Under the pieces are notes generated by a model. It was given only the letters and a program-made list of their open reading frames with translations. It had not been told where the DNA came from and ran no database searches. From positions 992,001 through 1,056,000 of the forward strand of contig NZ_LT906453.1 of the NCBI RefSeq assembly GCF_900187045.1: a stretch of DNA of 64,000 nucleotides. Direction: 5' to 3'. The position numbers were made by a program, and so were the translations under genes. This document shows positions 38,190-48,950 of this stretch, one piece after another. Each line of letters starts with the position of its first letter. Position 1 is the first letter of the stretch. Origin of the DNA: Dermatophilus congolensis (lineage in GTDB: Bacteria; Actinomycetota; Actinomycetes; Actinomycetales; Dermatophilaceae).

Positions 38190-39137
38190 TTATGAGCCGG
38201 AGGGAGATAGAGGCGGTAGGTGTCCTTGGCTGCCTGGGGGAGGGGTGGTTGTGGTTAGTGGAATCAGATGTTGTGCGGCTGTGTGTTCGAGGATGGCGCC
38301 GATGCTGTCGAGGATGCCGGAGGTGATGCGGCGCCGTTGCCAGTAGAGCGGGACGTCTTGGTTGTGGGCGGGTAGCTGGATGAGGTGGCCGCGTTCGATG
38401 TCATCGTCAAGCAGGGCTGCGGGCAGGACTCCCCAGCCGAGTCCGGCTCGTATGGCGGCAGCGAATCCTTCGGCTGAAGGGATGACATGAGCGTGGTGGC
38501 GGGTGGTGCTGGGGGTGATTCCTTGGCTTTCGATGACGCGTATTTGGAGGCGGTCGTCGGCGTCGTAGCGGATGGATGGTGCTGAGTTCCAGTCGAAGCC
38601 GTTGCGTGTGGTGTGGCGTTCAACGATGGATGGAGTGGCTACGGGGATGTAGCGCATGGCTCCTAGGGGGGTGGTGGAGCAGCCTTGGACGGGCGTGGGG
38701 TCGCTGGTGACTGCGCCGAGGGCATCGCCGGTGCGTAGGAGTTCGGAGGTCACTTCTTCGTTGGCGATGGTTAGGTGCAGAAGTATGTCCAGGTGAGCGA
38801 TGTCGTGCATGGCTGGGATGAGCCAGGTGGCGAGGGAGTCGGCGTTGACGGCTAGTGGTAGTTCGGTGGGTCTGCCGGTGTCTTCGTGGAGTGTGGCAAG
38901 TGCTTCGGCTTCGAGCAGGCGCATTTGGCGGGCGAGGCGGACGAGTACGTGTCCGGCTGGGGTGGCGGTGCATGGGGTGGATCGGATGATGAGGATGTGG
39001 CCGACGTCGGATTCCAGGGCTCGGATGCGCTGGCTGACAGCTGAGGGGGTGATGCCGAGTGTGTGTGCGGCGGCGTCAAATGCGCCTTCTTCGAGGATGG
39101 CGATGAGTGTGTTGAGTCGGTCCAGGTCGAGCCTCAT
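38190..39137 (-). CDS. lysG: LysG/ArgP-type LysR regulator of lysE
   Basis: 315-aa LysR-type activator that induces the exporter LysE when basic amino acids accumulate. The N-terminal winged helix has L-N-T-L-I-A-I-L-E-E-G-A-F-D-A-A-A-H-T-L-G-I-T-P-S-A-V-S (positions about 8-36). The ligand-binding domain shows the ArgP/LysG pattern T-W-L-I-P-A-M. It is divergent from lysE with a 69-base gap containing a perfect inverted repeat. Confidence 0.92.
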   Translation of the reverse strand: MRLDLDRLNTLIAILEEGAFDAAAHTLGITPSAVSQRIRALESDVGHILIIRSTPCTATPAGHVLVRLARQMRLLEAEALATLHEDTGRPTELPLAVNADSLATWLIPAMHDIAHLDILLHLTIANEEVTSELLRTGDALGAVTSDPTPVQGCSTTPLGAMRYIPVATPSIVERHTTRNGFDWNSAPSIRYDADDRLQIRVIESQGITPSTTRHHAHVIPSAEGFAAAIRAGLGWGVLPAALLDDDIERGHLIQLPAHNQDVPLYWQRRRITSGILDSIGAILEHTAAQHLIPLTTTTPPPGSQGHLPPLSPSGS

Positions 39138-39149
39138 GAAGTAACTCTA

Positions 39150-39169
39150 AAGTTTCTGAAGAGAAACTT
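39150..39169. promoter_or_regulatory. inverted repeat, candidate LysG operator
   Basis: AAGTTTCT (39150-39157) and AGAAACTT (39162-39169) form a perfect 8-bp inverted repeat with a 4-base spacer, midway between divergent lysG and lysE. LysR proteins bind such T-N11-A-type dyads. Confidence 0.6.
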
Positions 39170-39206
39170 GTTTTTCTTTATCTCACCGGCTGCATACCTT
39201 GGGTTC

Positions 39207-39803
39207 ATGCCGCTTGCTCTTACCGGTTTCTTCACTGGCCTTGCTCTCATCCTGCCTATTGGAGCCCAGAACGCTTTCTTGCTGCGTACTGGACTGACGC
39301 GTCGTCACGTCACGCTTGTGACGGTTATTTGCATGGTGTCTGACTCGCTGCTTATTGCTGCGGGAGTGGCTGGGGTTGGTGCTTTGGTGAGCAGCACCCC
39401 GGGGTTGGTGACAGTGGTTACCTGGCTGGGTGCCGCATATTTAGTGGCGTTCGGTGTGCGTTCTCTGTTGGCAGCGCGTGCTTCTAGTGGCCTGGTTGCT
39501 GCTAATGAGGGCGCTCGGGGAGCGATGGCAATGGTGTGGACCACGATGGCTATCTGCTGGCTCAACCCGCACGCGTACTTGGACATTCTCATGTTGGGCT
39601 CTATTGCTAACGCCCATGGGGCCGAGGGCAAGTGGTTGTTCGGTATAGGTGCGATTGTGGCGAGCGTTTTTTGGTTTGCGGTGTTGGGTTACGGGGCTCA
39701 GTTGCTGGGGCGCTATGCCCATAATCGGCGCTTGTGGCAGATGATCGACGTTGCTATCGGTGTGCTCATGATTGGGCTGGGTGTGCGCTTGGCGTTGGGG
39801 TGA
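39207..39803 (+). CDS. lysE: L-lysine/L-arginine exporter
   Basis: 198-aa inner-membrane exporter of the LysE/RhtB superfamily with about five to six hydrophobic segments. The family motif L-P-I-G-A-Q-N-A-F-L-L-R is near residue 17, and W-L-N-P-H-A-Y-L-D appears near 133. ATG 39207 is chosen because the preceding frame runs through the promoter and the lysG start region. It is likely activated by LysG. Confidence 0.94.
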   Translation: MPLALTGFFTGLALILPIGAQNAFLLRTGLTRRHVTLVTVICMVSDSLLIAAGVAGVGALVSSTPGLVTVVTWLGAAYLVAFGVRSLLAARASSGLVAANEGARGAMAMVWTTMAICWLNPHAYLDILMLGSIANAHGAEGKWLFGIGAIVASVFWFAVLGYGAQLLGRYAHNRRLWQMIDVAIGVLMIGLGVRLALG

Positions 39804-39868
39804 GCGGTGAGCGGTGGTGGAGATGCTAGTTAAGGCTGGCGGCGCGTTCTTTTTATCGGCGTTCACCG

Positions 39869-39895
39869 TTTGCACTCGCAGGGGTCGAGTGCTAA
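39869..39895 (+). promoter_or_regulatory. CIRCE element 1 (HrcA operator)
   Basis: TTTGCACTC (39869-39877), nine bases, then GAGTGCTAA (39887-39895): one mismatch to the CIRCE consensus TTAGCACTC-N9-GAGTGCTAA. Confidence 0.85.
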
Positions 39896-39903
39896 TCATG
39901 GAG

Positions 39904-41752
<1,849 letters not shown>

Positions 41753-41802
41753 TCCCACCGGCCTAATCGTGTCGTGAGGTCTTAGCCTCGCGCTAGGCCT
41801 AA

Positions 41803-41855
41803 GTGACATGGCTGAGGGCCCATACCGACAAGGTATGGGCCCTCAGCCATGTCAC
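41803..41855. terminator. 24-bp perfect-stem terminator after groEL
   Basis: 41803-41826 pairs without mismatch with 41832-41855 around a 5-base loop. It lies between convergent groEL and the MFS gene and can serve both. Confidence 0.9.
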
Positions 41856-41861
41856 GAACAA

Positions 41862-43139
41862 TTAAATGGTGCTGTCCGCGTGCACCTTCGGTGGCTTGGT
41901 GAGGAAAGGAATCACCGCACCGACAAGAGCGATCACGCCGATGACGGTGTAGCCGAGCATGTAGTTTTTCTCCGCGTCACCACCGATGAGCGCCGAAGAA
42001 AGCAACGGGCCACCGACTCCCCCTAAAGACCACGCGACAAGCATGAGCCCGTAAATACTGCCGCTGTGTGTAAGTCCGAAGAACTTACCTGCAGTAGAGG
42101 GCATAGCTCCGAAACCACCGCCGTAGCAGGTGTAGATAATGGCAGCCAACACCGCGAAAGCAGCTGCTGAGGTGCCCAGGTGAGGCATCAGAATCAAACA
42201 AATTCCCTGCAGCGCGAGAATGCCGACAAAAGCGTTCATCTTGCCTACACGGTCTGACAGTGCAGCCCAAAGAATGCGGCCAGCCCCATTGAAAAGCCCC
42301 ATGATTCCAACCAGGGCTGCTGCTGCGGCGGCACTGTAACCGGCAATGTTTGCTGCTGCTGCGGCTGCACCTGAAACCAATGTGATTCCTGCAGTGGTCG
42401 ACAAAGTCAAGATAAGTGTCAGTAGATACCACTGGGGTGTAGAGAGCGCCTCTTTAACGGTGAAATCACGTGCAGTGGAGTTCGTGGTTTCGTTGCTTGG
42501 AACAGGCATTCCAGCAGGACGCCATCCGCTGGGAGGGTTAACGAAAGTTAGCGATCCCAAGACACCAAAAATCAGATAAGCAATCCCCAGAGGTAGGAAA
42601 GGCGCTGTGGGATGAACCGGATCACTCTCGATGAGCATTTGCGCCACCGGTGAGGTGATAACAGCACCAAAACCGAACCCAGCGACAGCTAAACCGGTAA
42701 TAAGACCGGCCTTATCAGGGAACCATTTCTGCAGTAGAGCAATCGGGACGATGTAGGCCATGCCCAGGCCAAGCCCAGAAATGAGACCGTATCCGATCAG
42801 AAGGAGCCATAGGTCCCCGGGGGTGGTCGCGAATGAGCTGATGATGATCCCAATGGCGTAGAGAACAACGCCCACCACAGCGACGATGCGGGGGCCGCGG
42901 GCGTCTTGGATACGCCCGCCAACGAAGGTGCCGATGAAGATCATTCCGAGCGCCAACTCGAAAGGAAGCGCCGCCTGCACTGCAGACAGGTGCATAGCAG
43001 ATGGCGCAGCTTGAAGAGCTTTACCGAATGTGCTCCAGGCGTAGATAGCTCCGAGAGCAAGCTGAACGAGAATGCCACCGGCGAGGATGATCCACCGGTT
43101 AGGGATGGCGCTCGCGGGTGAAGCGGATGGGGAGGTCAT
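41862..43139 (-). CDS. OFA-family MFS transporter
   Basis: 425-aa major facilitator with 12 hydrophobic segments, of the oxalate/formate antiporter (OFA) family: A-I-Y-A-W-S-T-F in the first helix, G-R-I-Q-D-A-R-G-P-R in the loop between helices 2 and 3, and L-S-D-R-V-G-K in the second half. The substrate, probably a small monocarboxylate, cannot be fixed from sequence. No oxalate enzymes are nearby. Confidence 0.85.
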   Translation of the reverse strand: MTSPSASPASAIPNRWIILAGGILVQLALGAIYAWSTFGKALQAAPSAMHLSAVQAALPFELALGMIFIGTFVGGRIQDARGPRIVAVVGVVLYAIGIIISSFATTPGDLWLLLIGYGLISGLGLGMAYIVPIALLQKWFPDKAGLITGLAVAGFGFGAVITSPVAQMLIESDPVHPTAPFLPLGIAYLIFGVLGSLTFVNPPSGWRPAGMPVPSNETTNSTARDFTVKEALSTPQWYLLTLILTLSTTAGITLVSGAAAAAANIAGYSAAAAAALVGIMGLFNGAGRILWAALSDRVGKMNAFVGILALQGICLILMPHLGTSAAAFAVLAAIIYTCYGGGFGAMPSTAGKFFGLTHSGSIYGLMLVAWSLGGVGGPLLSSALIGGDAEKNYMLGYTVIGVIALVGAVIPFLTKPPKVHADSTI

Positions 43140-43260
43140 CGGGAAGGGGACTTTCTGTGTGGAAAGAGCTAGTGGTGTGGTGAGTGTCCTTGGTGTTTCT
43201 GGTTGTGTCTTTGCGACGGATCGAACCCTACCTGCGGGTGGGTGGCTGCTAAGGCATAGA

Positions 43261-43298
43261 AAAGGCCGGAAGCTCCTGTTTTAGGGCTTCCGGCCTTT
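43261..43298 (-). terminator. terminator of the htrA operon
   Basis: A 13-bp perfect stem (43261-43273 with 43286-43298), with a short inner pair block, lies just past the htrA stop. On the minus strand it is followed by a TTTTCT tract, so it is a good intrinsic terminator for htrA. Confidence 0.8.
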
Positions 43299-43312
43299 AA
43301 ATGTGAGGTGTC

Positions 43313-44662
43313 TTACCCGTTGTCCTCTGTGTCTTGCGGGCGGCTACCGAGAGTGACCTGAACGTCTTGGCGTTGTTTTCCGCGCACGATGGTCAGGGTT
43401 ACTTGTTCGCCTGCTCGGTGGTCGCGCACTTGTGCGACGAGAGCCTCTTTACCGTCGATTGACTCGTTATTGATCGCGACGATGGCATCGCCGCGGCGGA
43501 TACCGGCTTCGGCTGCAGGGCTATTGGGTGTAACTTCCGCAACCAGGGCTGCGGCGCGTTGAGCTTCCCCTTCGGGGACGTTTCCGGTCTGGCTGCTGAC
43601 TCCAATGAAGGCGTGTTGGACGTGGCCGTTCTTGATGAGCTGGGAAGCGATGTTTTTCATAGCGTTGACCGGGATAGCGAAGCCGATGCCGATGTTTCCA
43701 CCGCCTTGTTGGGTTTGGGCGATGGAGGAGTTAATGCCGATGAGCTGGCCGGATGCGTTGACCAGTGCGCCTCCGGAGTTACCGGGGTTGATGGCTGCAG
43801 ATGTCTGAATGGCGTTGGTGATGACGTCTTCAGAGATAGTGGCCTCAGCGTAGTTAGGTTTGCCGCTGGTGATGAGCGGGCGATCCAGGGCGCTGATGAT
43901 GCCTTCGGTGACGGTGCCGGACAGACCTAGTGGGTTACCGACGGCCATGACTGGTACACCGACTTTGAGTTGGTCAGAATCTCCGAGCGTGATGGGGCGT
44001 ATGTCGGAGGGGACGTCGACCATTTTGAGGGTGGCTAGGTCGGTGCTGGGGTCCGAGCCGACGACGGTTGCTTTGTGAGTGCGTTTGTCGTTGAGGGTGA
44101 TGAAAATCTGTCCGCGTCCGTTGACGGCGTCAGCCACGACGTGGTGGTTGGTGACCACGTGGCCCTCTTTGTCCAGGATCACTCCCGAGCCTTGAGCGTT
44201 TCCTTGATATGCGTTGACGGTGATGGAAACGACACTGGGGGCGACTGCTTCGGCGGTTGCGGTCCAGTCGGGTGCAGAGCCGGAAGCTTGCTGGATCGGT
44301 CCGGGTTGGGAGTGGAATTGATCGCTTTGAGCAGGAGGGTTTTTAGTGCCGTCGGCGGTGTTGCGTCCGCTGAGGTAAGCGGGAGCTAGTCCTGCCAGGG
44401 CGGCGACGAGCACCACGGCGCCGATACCGATGAAGAGGGTTGCGCGGCGCTTTTTAGCTCGGTTGGTCGCGGCGTCGTCTTTTTTCTCTGCTGTGTCGTC
44501 GCTTTGGTTTGGGTCAGCGCCGGGGGCGTCCCAGTTTTTGGATGCGTCCATTTTCCACGGCGCTGACGAGGTGTCGGAGCCGTGCCACGTGGTTCCCGGA
44601 GCCTGGTTTGGCCCGGTACTGGGCCCTTCCTGACCGGGGGCGTTGGTGGGTTCGTTAGCCAT
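43313..44662 (-). CDS. htrA: HtrA/DegP-type membrane-anchored serine protease with PDZ domain
   Basis: 449-aa envelope-quality-control protease. A cytoplasmic Gln/Asp/Pro-rich region (1-73) is followed by one membrane helix (about 75-95), a linker, and a trypsin-like domain with H174 (T-N-H-H-V-V), D208 (S-T-D-L-A-T-L) and S296 (G-N-S-G-G-A-L). A C-terminal PDZ domain follows (about 345-435, R-R-G-D-A-I-V-A-I). ATG 44662 has GGAGGAA upstream; the open frame runs further without support. The start overlaps the kinase gene by eight bases, so sensor, regulator and protease form one operon, like mycobacterial MprAB-PepD. Confidence 0.92.
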   Translation of the reverse strand: MANEPTNAPGQEGPSTGPNQAPGTTWHGSDTSSAPWKMDASKNWDAPGADPNQSDDTAEKKDDAATNRAKKRRATLFIGIGAVVLVAALAGLAPAYLSGRNTADGTKNPPAQSDQFHSQPGPIQQASGSAPDWTATAEAVAPSVVSITVNAYQGNAQGSGVILDKEGHVVTNHHVVADAVNGRGQIFITLNDKRTHKATVVGSDPSTDLATLKMVDVPSDIRPITLGDSDQLKVGVPVMAVGNPLGLSGTVTEGIISALDRPLITSGKPNYAEATISEDVITNAIQTSAAINPGNSGGALVNASGQLIGINSSIAQTQQGGGNIGIGFAIPVNAMKNIASQLIKNGHVQHAFIGVSSQTGNVPEGEAQRAAALVAEVTPNSPAAEAGIRRGDAIVAINNESIDGKEALVAQVRDHRAGEQVTLTIVRGKQRQDVQVTLGSRPQDTEDNG

Positions 44663-46250
44663 CCGTTCCTCCAGTGTTGTGGCGTCGTGGTGTGAGGAGT
44701 CGACGTACAGGGCGTCGAGCCCGTGTGGCAGTTGTTTCAGTTTGTGAGGCTGGGTGCTCTGCCTCTGTGTTGCTATTGGCTGCAATAGGAAGCTCAAAAA
44801 CGAAAGTAGCTCCTCCGCCAGGGGTTGGTGCTACACCGACGCGTCCTCCATGCGCTTCAATGAGTCCGGCGACGATAGCCAGTCCGAGCCCGTATCCGCC
44901 GCTGGGTTTACGGCCTCGGGCTGGGTCATTGCGGTAGAAGCGTTCGAAGACTTTGCCGGCGACTTCGGGTTCGATGCCTGGTCCGTGGTCGCGTACTTCA
45001 ACGCGAGCTCGTTGTTGGTGTATTCCAACGGCCACTTCGATGGGGCTTCCTGCAGGAGTGTGGGAAAGGGCGTTAGCGACGAGGTTGGTGACAACTTGGC
45101 GCAGGCGTGCTTCATCTCCAACAACTTCGGTGGGCACGAGGTCACCGTCATCGATGGACAGGAGACGGATTTCGCGTTCGCGGTCGCGTGCTCGGGCATC
45201 TTGTACGGCGTCCGCAGACAGAACGGTGAGGTCAACGACGCTCATGTTCATGGGGCGGGCGTTGTCGAGTCTGGCGAGGGTGAGCAGATCGTCGACGAGT
45301 CCGGCCATACGTGTGGCTTCATTTTCGATGCGGCTCATGGCGGCTGCTGTTTGCTCAGGAGAAGAGGCAGCGCCTTGGCGATAGAGCTCTGCGTAGCCGC
45401 GGACTGTTGCAAGGGGAGTGCGCAGTTCGTGAGATGCGTCGGTGACGAAGCGTCGCATGCGCTGTTCGCCAGCTTCGCGGATACGAAAGGACTCCTCGAT
45501 TTGAGCGAGCATCGCGTTGATGGAGCGGGAAAGGCTTTGTACTTCGTCGTGTGCGCGTGTTTCGGGGACGCGTCGTGATAGATCGCCTGCCGCGATCGCA
45601 GCGGCGGTGTCTTCGATGGTGCGTAGTGGCCGGAAAGCGCGCTGGAACCCTATCCAGCCGATGAAAACGCAGCCCAAAACGAGCAGCATGCTGACGGTAA
45701 AGGATGCTGCGATGGTTTTGTTGATGGCTTGTTCCACACCGGCCAGGGAGGTAGCCACAGCGTAGGTGCCTGAGGCGTTACTCATTTGTCCAGCAACGAC
45801 GATCCAGGCAGGGCTGGATGCGTTGGGCGAGGAAAGGATGAACGGTTCGGCGGAGCTGACGCGGGCGTCGCGAGTGGTCAGGCGGGGCATGTCGGGGACG
45901 GATTCAGCGTCAATGCCCGAGGGGACCAGGGTCGCTACAGGACGTCCCGCCGTGTTCATAAACGACACGACGTAGGTGCTGGGGACGTCAATGTCGTTTT
46001 TGCGATTCATGTATTGGGGGAGCACGCGTTCAGCCACGGGTGCGGCTGCCGTGCGGAGCTCCTCGACGGTGCGGTCTACGAGATAGCGGCGCATGATTGC
46101 GCTGGTCGCCAGGCTCGTGAGAGTGAGCGCCACGACGAGGAGCACGACGAGGACGGCGAGGAGTCGCCAGGTGAGCGACTTTTCGTGAAGTCGGCCGGTC
46201 ACCCGGCCCACGGCCGCGGGTGAGATGCGCGGGCGTGGCACCCCGCTCAT
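44655..46250 (-). CDS. two-component sensor histidine kinase (MprB/TcrS-like)
   Basis: 531-aa membrane kinase. TM1 is about residues 29-53, the extracytoplasmic sensor about 54-185, TM2 about 187-210, followed by HAMP, the phospho-acceptor box D-A-S-H-E-L-R-T-P-L-A, N box N-L-V-A-N-A-L-S-H-T-P, D-H-G-P-G-I and G-Y-G-L-G-L-A-I-V. ATG 46250 overlaps the regulator stop (ATGA). Coupling to htrA suggests cell-envelope stress sensing; that is inference. Confidence 0.9.
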   Translation of the reverse strand: MSGVPRPRISPAAVGRVTGRLHEKSLTWRLLAVLVVLLVVALTLTSLATSAIMRRYLVDRTVEELRTAAAPVAERVLPQYMNRKNDIDVPSTYVVSFMNTAGRPVATLVPSGIDAESVPDMPRLTTRDARVSSAEPFILSSPNASSPAWIVVAGQMSNASGTYAVATSLAGVEQAINKTIAASFTVSMLLVLGCVFIGWIGFQRAFRPLRTIEDTAAAIAAGDLSRRVPETRAHDEVQSLSRSINAMLAQIEESFRIREAGEQRMRRFVTDASHELRTPLATVRGYAELYRQGAASSPEQTAAAMSRIENEATRMAGLVDDLLTLARLDNARPMNMSVVDLTVLSADAVQDARARDREREIRLLSIDDGDLVPTEVVGDEARLRQVVTNLVANALSHTPAGSPIEVAVGIHQQRARVEVRDHGPGIEPEVAGKVFERFYRNDPARGRKPSGGYGLGLAIVAGLIEAHGGRVGVAPTPGGGATFVFELPIAANSNTEAEHPASQTETTATRARRPVRRLLTPRRHNTGGTDG

Positions 46251-46957
46251 GCTGATTCGGGAGGCAATCGCAGCACGTATCCAACGCCGCGGCGTGTGTG
46301 GATCAGGTGCGGTTCCTCCGTGTCGATTTTGCGGCGCAGGTAGGAAATGTATGACTCGACGATCCCTGCTTCGCCGCGGAAGTCGTAGTCCCAAACGTGG
46401 TCAAGGATCTGCTGTTTAGACAGAACGCGGTTGGGGTTCATGAGGAGGTAACGGAGCAGTTTGAACTCTGTGGGTGAGACGTCCACGACGCGGGTTCCGC
46501 GACGTACTTCGTGTGAGTCTTCGTTGAGTTCGAGGTCGTGGAAGCGCAGAACGGAGTCGTCACTGATTTCGCCACGGGTGCGGCGCAGCACAGCGCGGAT
46601 GCGAGCCACAACTTCTTCAAGGCTGAAAGGTTTGGTGACGTAGTCGTCGCCGCCGACGGTCAGGCCTTTAACTTTGTCTTCGACGCTGTCCATGGCGGTG
46701 ACGAAAACGATCGGCATTTCGCGGCCACGGTCTCGCAGTTTGGAAGTCACAGCGAAGCCGTCCATGTCAGGAAGCATGACGTCAAGGACGACAAGGTCGG
46801 GCTGTTCACGTTCGGCAACTTCGATTGCTTCGTTACCATCGGCGGCGGTGAATACCTCGAAGCCCGCGAACTTGAGTGAGGTCGCTAGCAATTCACGAAT
46901 GCTGGGTTCGTCCTCGACAACGAGTAGGCGGGCTTCGGCGGTCACATCTTCGGTCAC
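46247..46957 (-). CDS. OmpR-family response regulator (MprA/TrcR-like)
   Basis: 236-aa regulator. The receiver has acidic pair E15-D16 (V-V-E-D-E-P), phospho-acceptor in V-V-L-D-V-M-L-P-D, and Y-V-T-K-P-F. The winged-helix domain ends in T-R-R-G-V-G-Y-V-L-R. Start GTG 46957. Tandem 11-bp direct repeats lie 17-38 bases upstream, the arrangement expected for self-binding. First gene of regulator-kinase-htrA. Confidence 0.92.
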   Translation of the reverse strand: MTEDVTAEARLLVVEDEPSIRELLATSLKFAGFEVFTAADGNEAIEVAEREQPDLVVLDVMLPDMDGFAVTSKLRDRGREMPIVFVTAMDSVEDKVKGLTVGGDDYVTKPFSLEEVVARIRAVLRRTRGEISDDSVLRFHDLELNEDSHEVRRGTRVVDVSPTEFKLLRYLLMNPNRVLSKQQILDHVWDYDFRGEAGIVESYISYLRRKIDTEEPHLIHTRRGVGYVLRLPPESA

Positions 46958-46973
46958 TGTTCCAGAATGCGTG

Positions 46974-46995
46974 TTTTGCCTGGATTTTGCCTGGA
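46974..46995 (-). promoter_or_regulatory. two tandem 11-bp direct repeats upstream of the response regulator
   Basis: TTTTGCCTGGA occurs at 46974-46984 and again immediately at 46985-46995 (TCCAGGCAAAA on the coding strand). OmpR-family regulators bind tandem direct repeats one helical turn apart, so this is a likely autoregulatory site. Confidence 0.6.
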
Positions 46996-47019
46996 TTTGT
47001 GCCTCGAGGCACCCGAGGG

Positions 47020-48747
47020 TCAGGGAGTAGTGACCTCAAATATTTTGTTTTCCATGGGCAAGGGGGCGCCCTTACATGTGACATCTTGACGCGGCCAGAT
47101 TCCTCGCTGCAGCCAGGCAAGAGCGATGTTGTTCACGCACTTGTTATCAGGTGCAGAGGTGAATGCCCCGTGGTTTCCGTCGTTATCGATGGTGATCATG
47201 CGGGTGGCGGAGTGTGCAGCGTGTGCTGCGCGGGCGCCTTCTACGGGGGTAGCCGGGTCAACTTCACCTTGGATCATGAGGATGTTGACCGAGCCTGAAC
47301 CATTGATGGTGGGAACCTTTTTGGGAGCCCATGGCCAGTAGGCGCACGGGGCGGCTATGACGCTGAGCATGGAGCCTTGCAATGGGTATTTCTTCTGCGC
47401 GTCGAGGTATTCCTTTTCGAGAGATTCGCGACGCCGGTCGAAGTTAGTGTCGTTGCAGACGATGGCCGTGCGGACAGTCTGGGTGGAGAGCAGGCTTTCG
47501 TTGTCATCGGGTTCGAAGGTTTGCCCGGAGGGCATCTTCACCGTGCCTTTGCTGCTGCGCAGACTGACATTGAGCTGTTTGAGCGTGGCTCCAATGGAGG
47601 AGAGCGATTCATCGCTGTAAAGCATCTGCATGAGAGTGGCATCGAAGCTGGCAGGAGTGAGGTCGCGAACGCGTCCTTTAGCCACTTCACTGCGGATTTT
47701 CTCGTAGTTGTTGCGGACTTCGTTGGCAGTAGTTCCTAGGCCGAAGTCTTTGTTATGCCGAGCGATCCATGGAAGAGCCTGTTTGTCCCAGCGGCGCTGG
47801 AAGCCTTGGGGCATCAGCGCGAAAGATGAACGCCAGTCACCGGTGAACTTAGCGTTAGCGTCGGTGAGTACGCGTCCAGTGCTGTGCGGATAGAGCTTGG
47901 CCATCCAAGCGCCCATCCAAGAACCACCGGAAGTGCCGAAAAAGTCGATGGTTTTGAAGCCGAGGACCTGTCGGACCAGATCCATGTCAGCGACGGTGTT
48001 AGCGGTGGTGATGTGGGGGAGCACTTTGGGGTGCTTGCTTGTACACGCTTGCGTCCACTGCTTGTAGCTTTGCCACATGCGCTCGCGGACAGCTTTGCTG
48101 GTGTCGCGCTGGTCTTTGGGGGTGAAGTCGGGCAGGGGGCATTCAACGGGGCTGGATAGTCCGGTGCCGCGGGGGTCGACGCCGATGATGTCGTGGGTGG
48201 TGCGCAGGGATTCTTTTGAGTCAGCGATCGCTGAAACGAATTCGCCTGCGGGAGAGCCGGGGCCGCCAGGGTTGACGAATAGTGGGCGGGCGCTGCGGGC
48301 TTTGCTGCTGTGTTTGAGGCGAGTGATGTTGAGGTTGATGGAGCCTTTAGAGAAGTCTTGCCAGTCCAAGGGGGTGCGGATGCGAGCACATTCGATGGGG
48401 TAGGGGCTGTTGCCGGTGTCTGCGGCTACCCGTGCTGCGGTGGAGCACGTTTTGTAAGACCAGGCGGGTTTTTGCGCCAGGTACTGGGCTTTGGACAGGG
48501 CTGGAAGGGGCTTTTGCGCTCCGGTGCGTGGAGTGGGTTTCTTGCGCGCAGCCAAGACACTGGCAACAGATTTTTTGACCGTGGGGTCTTTGGTGGCGGC
48601 GTGCGCATTTTGGGCTGCTGACCAGGGTGTGAGAGCAACGGGGGTCGCTACCAGGATCGCTGCAGCCATGCGGGCTACTGAGGCGCGTCGTGACTTGCCG
48701 CCTCTGTGGCGCTGCGATGGTGGTGTGGTGGTCGGCTGATTTTTCAT
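47020..48747 (-). CDS. secreted alpha/beta hydrolase, tripeptidyl aminopeptidase-like
   Basis: 575-aa precursor with a signal peptide: basic K-S-R-R-A-S-V-A-R near residue 18, hydrophobic stretch, cleavage after A-H-A near residue 50. The catalytic domain has the oxyanion region N-P-G-G-P-G, nucleophile motif G-T-S-G-G-S, acid Q-G-E-V-D-P-A-T-P and His in G-N-H-G-A-F, matching actinobacterial SlpD/E-type tripeptidyl aminopeptidases. The C-terminal TAP-like domain carries two Cys (D-N-K-C, V-T-C-K) that may pair. ATG 48747 follows AGGAGGGG. No protease operon partner. Confidence 0.88.
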   Translation of the reverse strand: MKNQPTTTPPSQRHRGGKSRRASVARMAAAILVATPVALTPWSAAQNAHAATKDPTVKKSVASVLAARKKPTPRTGAQKPLPALSKAQYLAQKPAWSYKTCSTAARVAADTGNSPYPIECARIRTPLDWQDFSKGSINLNITRLKHSSKARSARPLFVNPGGPGSPAGEFVSAIADSKESLRTTHDIIGVDPRGTGLSSPVECPLPDFTPKDQRDTSKAVRERMWQSYKQWTQACTSKHPKVLPHITTANTVADMDLVRQVLGFKTIDFFGTSGGSWMGAWMAKLYPHSTGRVLTDANAKFTGDWRSSFALMPQGFQRRWDKQALPWIARHNKDFGLGTTANEVRNNYEKIRSEVAKGRVRDLTPASFDATLMQMLYSDESLSSIGATLKQLNVSLRSSKGTVKMPSGQTFEPDDNESLLSTQTVRTAIVCNDTNFDRRRESLEKEYLDAQKKYPLQGSMLSVIAAPCAYWPWAPKKVPTINGSGSVNILMIQGEVDPATPVEGARAAHAAHSATRMITIDNDGNHGAFTSAPDNKCVNNIALAWLQRGIWPRQDVTCKGAPLPMENKIFEVTTP

Positions 48748-48950
48748 TGCCCCTCCTGCGCATGTGGGTGCGTAGATGCTGCTATCTACGGTCAGGGGCA
48801 CCAGAACCGTGGCTAATGCCCTCGGAATAACTGTGCCAGCTTGTTCGCCTACGGGTGCTGCTCGGGTTGTGCACGAGAGCCTTTGTCCGGGGCGCTGCCG
48901 AAATTGCAGCCTCGCTTAAAAGGATTGTCCTGCAAGTGTAGTGATGGTTT
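48748..48950. other. gap between the hydrolase and xpb genes
   Basis: About 200 bases between two minus-strand genes. They should hold the hydrolase promoter. I saw no strong hairpin or repeat. Confidence 0.35.
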
